A DNA stretch of 64,000 nt from Magnolia sinica (taxonomy: Eukaryota > Streptophyta > Magnoliopsida > Magnoliales > Magnoliaceae), in NCBI RefSeq assembly GCF_029962835.1, contig NC_080590.1, positions 70,457,501-70,521,500 on the forward strand, in the 5' to 3' direction. Shown in pieces: positions 58,741 to 64,000 of this stretch (positions within the stretch are counted from its first letter, which is position 1; each line of letters opens with the position of its first letter). The position numbers were made by a program, and so were the translations under genes. Under the pieces are notes generated by a model that was not told where the DNA came from, ran no database searches, and saw nothing but the letters and a program-made list of their open reading frames with translations.

Positions 58741-59343
58741 GTAGACTTGACCACACCAAAATCATTTCAATGGTTGCAGGTGTAACATATGTATCGCTGT
58801 ACACTATCATTCTATGGGCACATGACACTCTAATGATGATCAGCACTGCCCAAACATTGTCTATGTAAATCAGCACTATCCAAACATTGGACAACATCGT
58901 CCAAACATTGGACAGCACCGTCCAAACACGTCCAGCACCGTCCAGCACTATCTGGACAGTGTGGATGAAAAAAATACATCACGGTGGCCCACAGAACTTG
59001 TTGATGTGGTACAACAGCTACACAGCTGGAATGAGGTACCCAGTTAATTTGCTCACAGCAGGTGGGTTGGGTCCTACGTCCTTGGACAGATGGACGGAGT
59101 GGATATAGGATAAGTATGTCAAGGTGGGTCCCATGCTGGCAAAACAAATGGATGACTTGTATAGAACACATACATCCGAGGTGAGTCCCACCATCCCAAT
59201 CCAACGAACGGTGTGGATGAAATGAATACATCGAGGTGGGACCCTCGGAACCTATTGATGTCATTACACAGCTATATAGCTGGTGTGAGGTACCTCTGCC
59301 CATCCGTCCAGCAGGTGGGTCCTACATGGGGCCCACCACATAC

Positions 59344-59480
59344 ATGTATATATATAATATATATATATATAAATCATATATACATATAATATAATATAAT
59401 ATGATATATACATATAATATATATATCATATTATATATATAATACATATTATCTTATATATATTATATATATTATCTAAA
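59344..59480. repeat. AT-only tract in LTR B
   Basis: TATATAATATATAT-type sequence of about 135 bases, able to fold on itself. Confidence 0.9.
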
Positions 59481-60960
59481 CGGTGTGTATAAAATACATA
59501 CTCCATGTGGGTCCCACTAATCTGGACCATCTGGACGACTCACGTCCTCAAGCAGGCCCCACCGTCCCACGTGGACGATGGGTGAACTACATACATTCAA
59601 GGTGGTTTCCCACCGTTTGGACAGTCTGATGGGTTCCACCGTCCGAACTGTGAAATACATGCTCCACCGTCCAAGGTCTGGATGATGGAGGCAGCACATC
59701 AAGGTGGGGTCCACACGTGGCACCCCACATGCATAGATGAAGCACATAAATCGTGGTGGGGTCCACAAGACCAAGCTGCTATTTGTGTTTTCTCTTTTTT
59801 GATGGTGTCAGCATCACTGTTGCCTACAGTGGATGAAAGGTGTATATAATATATATTATGTATATAATTCAAGGTGAGGTCCAAGCATCTTGCTGACGTC
59901 CTACAAATGGATGGTGTGGGATTTTCACACGTGCAGGGTGGGACCTGCAAATGGACAATGTGGAATATAGATACATCACGGTGGCCTGGCACTGTCTAAG
60001 CTAGTCCAGCAGATGGACGGCCAGATGCACGCATACATTGAGGTGGGTCCTCACGGCCGTACGGCATGGATCAAGTGGGCCACACCCATTATCATCTTCA
60101 CCATAAAAAAAGGGAGAGCGAGAAGGAGAGAGAACATTGAAAAATGGGAGGGACCCCGCAACTATGGGCCCCTCCTAGATATAAAACATACATCAAGATG
60201 GGTCCCACCACATGTGGGCTCTCAAATAATCAAATCTACACAAACAAACAAAAAAAAACACCCACCTCAAGATCCCTTCTTCCTTCTTCCATCAACGCAT
60301 TCTATAGCTCCAAAGAATGTGATCTAACGGTTGAGATGAGGCTTGGAGGGTGGAGTTGTGAGGTAGGAAGGTGGGCTACATTAGGCTCTCATCTCCTTGG
60401 AAGTCATGGACGTTCACTCTCTCTTGGTTGCTTGGGAGATGGAGTTTGAAATGAGAGAGAGAGAGAGAGAGGAGTGATGGATGGATGAAGTGGGTGTTAT
60501 AAAAAATAGGAATAGGAAGTATGGGTTAGTTTGAATTTGGTGTAAAGGTGGAATGGGTGGAGAGAGAGTATGTTGACTTAGGAAAAAGAGGGAATAGGTG
60601 CATGTACATGGGATAGGGTCAGGTAGCATTGGGGTATGGAGGGTCTACTTGACTTGATTGATGTGAGGGGTCATAGAGATTCTCTCAGAATTCACAACGC
60701 ACGACGTTTATTTAGAATGAACACAGACCCATATCTCCTGGCCCAGGTATCGTCTCAGCGTGCGAGATGCGGCGTCAAAATTGTGGTGATGATGCGGTCA
60801 CAAGGATATAAGTCTCGAGTCAAGTCGACTCCGATATGCAGGACTCAGCTTAGAATCGCATACAAACGTCGAATACAGGTTGAGGGTTGCCGGAATTCGA
60901 CCGGGAGGACCACGTAAGCCTACGGAATGGTATAGGCTATAACACGAGCCTTACAGAGTA

Positions 60961-61118
60961 CCTGACATCTTCCCTCTCTGTAACTGCGGTCTCTTACTCA
61001 AAATTAATGTAACATAAACTCACGAGTCATTTCAAGGTTAAGAATCTTCGAGTTCTAAATCTTAAGCATTTTTATGGGCTTTAATTGACTGCAGAATCGT
61101 GATAATTGGTTAATGGTG
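60961..61118. other. Spacer between head-to-head LTRs
   Basis: 158 bp of ordinary AT-rich DNA. Separates the start of minus-strand LTR B from the start of plus-strand LTR C. No gene. Confidence 0.7.
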
Positions 61119-63040
61119 TGTAAGACCCGTATCCTAGTCTGTACTGTTCTGTTGAATCCTGCGATCCTTCCTGTCCAATTCCGGCAACCTGCGACCGATA
61201 ATCAACGTTTGCGCACAACCCTAAGTCGTATCCCATGGATTTGAGTCGACTTAATCCGAGACTTGTACCATTCTGACCGCACCGTCGTCACGGTTCCAAC
61301 GCCGCGACTCACCCACCGATGCAATACCCAGGCTGGAAGATGTGGGCCGGCATTCATTTTGAAGAAAACGCCCGCGTTTGCAATCTCAAGAGAATCTCTA
61401 CAAGTCAAATCAATCCCATCCATCACCTCATGTCAAGTACAAGAGCTCCCATGCTTTCTTTCTCTATTAGTTAAGCAACCACCAAAGTCAACTAATCCAT
61501 CACCTCACCCATCACTCACCTCACATCACCCCTCACTCTCTCTCCTTACAACCCCTTCTCTCTCTCTTTCTCAACACTCTATCCCAAGAAAGCAAAAAAA
61601 AAACCCACGTCCAAGCCTTCCAATGGAGAGAAAAAAATGATTTTTGGTGGCCCACCTTTCCATCCCAAAAATCCTTCATCTAAGCCATCTACTTCTCATC
61701 TCCCTCCATCCAAGTGAAGCACAAGGAGATCGACTTTCCAACGGACTAAGAAGATCGACGGTGGGTGCTTCTATAGGCAAGATTTTTCATATTCTTATGA
61801 TGGGCTAAGTGAGGCCTACCGATCAATGGTATGGATCTCACTTTGGACCCTAAGTGTGGCCGATGGCCCACCTTGATACTCATGATCATTCCATGATGGG
61901 GCCATTCTCCATGGACCCCATCATGATGTTTATTTTCTTGCATAAATAGGGTCATCTAGACCTTTCATTTTGGTGGAGAAAGGATCTCCACCGTTGATTT
62001 TAAATTTGATGGGCCCACGTGTAATGGGACCCACTTGATGTATGTTATAGATCATGCAAGGGAGGGCCCATAATGCTGGGGTCCCTCCATCATCACGTGT
62101 CTCTCTTTCTCTCTCTCTCCCTCTCTATTTTTTTCATTTATTTTTGTGTGATGATATGATTGTGTGGCCCACTTGGATGGACCCCACTTTATGTATGTGT
62201 TGTATCCACACCACTCACCATTTGGCGGCCCACCTAAGCAGGGCCCACCTCAATGCACGTGATATGTCCAAACGTCCAGGGATGTCCCTGGACGTCAATT
62301 GAAAACACAAATATGAGCTTGATTCATAAGCTTTGGAAGGGCCTTATCCATGTAGGCCCCACCTTGATGTAAGTATTCAATCCACTCCATCCATTCCCTT
62401 CCACGGCTCATTTTAGGCGTTGAGCTGAAAAATGATGTTAATCCGATTTTTCTGGTGGGCCATAGCATAGAAAATGTTGATTTTTACTATTAAAAATTAA
62501 GTAGGACCCACCTTGAGCTAAATCATACTGGGCATTTGGCTATATAGGCCTCGCATCGCATGGCCTTGGTATGGCCGATAACATTCATGCTTTGCATCAT
62601 ATGCTTTGGTACAGCTGATAACATTCATGGACTTACCGCATATTTTCGCATTACTCTGATATTGTACATTTGGCACTCGCTTTACACACACTTTCACCAC
62701 CCTCTAAGCTTTCCATAAGCTTATACATGATAGATGCGTGCAGCCGAGCTTCTGGAGTTTCTGTTACTCTCATTATATTGTATTTCCCTATCATACGCAT
62801 TGTACTTAAAGTTTTTGATATAGTGGATATGTGTTGTTGTTGTTTTGTGACTTGGTTATGCTTGTGGTTATGCTCCATTACAAAAAAACATCCATACTGA
62901 AAATCCTCCTGTAGGATCCCAGGATCGAAATCTGGTGTATGGGCGCTGGGAGCCGAGAATGGGGTACTACGGAGGCTGTCGGCACCGGATTCCACGATCG
63001 AGAATTTTGTGAGCCCGTTTTTCGAGTTTGGGGCGTGACA
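61119..63040 (+). repeat. LTR C, 1,922 bp, internally deleted form of the A/B LTR family
   Basis: Starts TGTAAGACCCGTATCC and ends GGGGCGTGACA. The first 350 bp and last 500 bp align with LTR A. The minisatellite and GGCCCAT arrays are absent. A GTGGGCCCAC-type middle remains. Confidence 0.9.
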
Positions 63041-63045
63041 GAAGT

Positions 63046-63057
63046 TGGTATCAGAGC
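63046..63057 (+). promoter_or_regulatory. Primer binding site, initiator Met tRNA
   Basis: TGGTATCAGAGC five bases after LTR C, identical to the site at 21337. Confidence 0.93.
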
Positions 63058-63221
63058 ATAACTTGGGAATACCTGAGATCACATCACATATCTGCTATGA
63101 ACTTAGGGTGGAAAGGTTTCGAGTCCGAATAACTTAGCGATTTTTCGACATAGACCCTTAACGTTTATGCCTTCGAGAATTCTCGGGGATGATAGGCCCT
63201 TGTTCCTTCATGTAGGACGTG

Positions 63222-64000
63222 ATGGGTAGAAAGTCGACCCGAGCGAATCCCGCTCCACCACCTGCGACTCCCACTCCACCACCTGCTACTCCCGCTCTAC
63301 CACCTGCGACTCCCGCTCCACCACTGGATATTCCTGCTTTCCAGCCTGTGGATGCCACTCCTTTACCTAAGACCGGTATGGATCCAATCGTATCTGTGAG
63401 TGCCACCCAGGTGCAGCAGATGCTTCAGGTGATGACCGCTATTCTTCAGGGGCAGAGCAGACGTCCCACTGTTACACCAGCCGAGGCTGAGCAGGACCGT
63501 GCAAGCGCCCTTCTCAAGGACTTCCGACAGTACGATTCTCTGCGTTTCCGGGGCGAGCCTGACCCTACTGCAGCAGAGATATGGTGCTTTAAAGTGGAGA
63601 AGATATTTGACACCATGAGATGTACTACCCAGCAGTGAGTCCCATTAGCTGTATTCCTTCTCCAGGGTGAGGCTCAGCATTGGTGGGCATCTGTCGCCCG
63701 ATCGGTAGTGGCTAATTTTGAGTGGACCTGGGAGAACTTTGTAGACCGGTTTAACCGAAAGTTCTTTCCCGAGCATGTGCGCCAGCAGCGCGCATTAGAG
63801 TTTGAGACTCTGGTCCAGGAAGACATGACTGTGTCCTAGTATAAGGCACGTTTCGTCGCACTATCGAGATTCGTGACATACCTTGTTAATGATGAGGGGC
63901 GGAAGGCCCGCCGTTTTGAGAACGGCTTGTGTCCTGCCCTCAGAGTCATGTGATCGGACACATGCTTCCGACTTTTGAGCAGATTGTGAAGAGGGCTCGG
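63222..64000 (+). pseudogene. gag: Tekay-like gag, with two nonsense changes and a frameshift
   Basis: ATG at 63222 (MGRKSTRANPAPPPATPTPP), a Pro/Ala/Thr-rich N-terminus with repeated PPATPA, then the retrotransposon gag domain: LLKDFRQYDSLRFRGEPDPT, AAEIWCFKVEKIFDTMRC, VFLLQGEAQHWWASV, FVDRFNRKFFPEHVRQQ. In-frame stops occur at 63636 (TGA where the family usually has a sense codon) and 63837 (TAG in place of a likely CAG). A one-base loss near 63951 shifts the frame. Continues past the window. Confidence 0.87.

Larger units (their letters stand above)
54989..60955 (-). mobile_element. Solo LTR B, 5,967 bp, same family as LTR A and LTR C
   Basis: On the minus strand it begins TGTAAGGCTCGTGTTATAGC and ends GGGGCGTGACA. 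A perfect 5-bp TSD proves the boundaries and the solo state. The order of internal satellites mirrors LTR A: AT-only tract, 30-bp GTTTGGACGGTGC repeat, GGCCCAT array, GATTNCGATTGTCG minisatellite, second GGCCCAT stretch, then the shared R/U5-like end. Minus-strand and plus-strand ORFs in it are repeat translations. Confidence 0.92.
61119..64000 (+). mobile_element. Tekay-like Ty3/gypsy element C, 5' part, runs off the window
   Basis: LTR 61119-63040, PBS 63046-63057 and gag from 63222. Its LTR is the short (1.9-kb) form of the A/B family, which links those solo LTRs to an element with coding capacity. The rest lies to the right. Confidence 0.9.

Noticed and set aside
9027..63040. LTR A and LTR C as the two LTRs of one giant element
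   Set aside because: LTR C is followed by a PBS and gag, so it is itself a 5' LTR. LTR A has no PBS after it and lies inside another nest. They are separate copies.
62651..63082. 143-codon minus-strand ORF
   Set aside because: Antisense to the 3' end of LTR C across the PBS; the equivalent region in LTR A and LTR B is not open.

Overview
This window is plant nuclear DNA from a large, repeat-dominated genome. I find no complete host gene, no tRNA and no rRNA. The flowering-plant assignment rests on chromodomain-bearing Ty3/gypsy (Tekay/Del-type) elements, Athila- and Tat-type gypsy elements, a SIRE-like Copia LTR, a CACTA-type transposon with GACGGT/ACCGTC subterminal repeats, and telomere-like CCTAAA tracts. 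Abundant GTGGGGCCCACC / ACCGTCCATCC dispersed repeats remind me of magnoliid genomes; that is recollection, not a test.

The left three quarters is one nest of insertions that can be rebuilt from target-site duplications (TSDs). (1) An Athila-like element on the minus strand occupies 1-2473 and 48192-49946 (gag, protease, PBS, LTR). (2) A Tat-like element on the plus strand (2474-48191, TSD AGCCA) sits exactly at the Athila gag start codon. It has gag remnants but no recognisable pol. (3) Its left LTR is split by a 30.8-kb CACTA-like unit (3237-34030) and by a 4.46-kb solo LTR (34649-39112, TSD GAGAA). Its internal region is split by another solo LTR (40216-42814, TSD AAAGG). (4) The CACTA unit carries MULE-like repeats, exon-like fragments, a 5.8-kb solo LTR (9027-14839) and a long degenerate CCTAAA tract. 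(5) That tract is split by a complete 13-kb Tekay-type element (18238-31263, TSD AAACC).

Right of the nest lie a SIRE-like Copia LTR (50661-54050), a 5.97-kb solo LTR on the minus strand (54989-60955, TSD GAGTA), and the 5' end of a related plus-strand element (61119 to the window end: LTR, initiator-Met PBS, mutated gag). The last two LTRs stand head to head.

The most notable items are: an intact extra ORF between the PBS and gag of the Tekay element, resembling the 'putative plant transposon protein' domain; a CACTA-like unit carrying kilobases of telomere-like DNA with a higher-order repeat; a family of roughly 6-kb LTRs loaded with internal satellites; a short module shared by three different LTR families; and a zone of dense small deletions covering the Tekay gag-pol and the first part of its 3' LTR. 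All gag/pol reading frames are broken. Alignments were done by eye, so identities are approximate.
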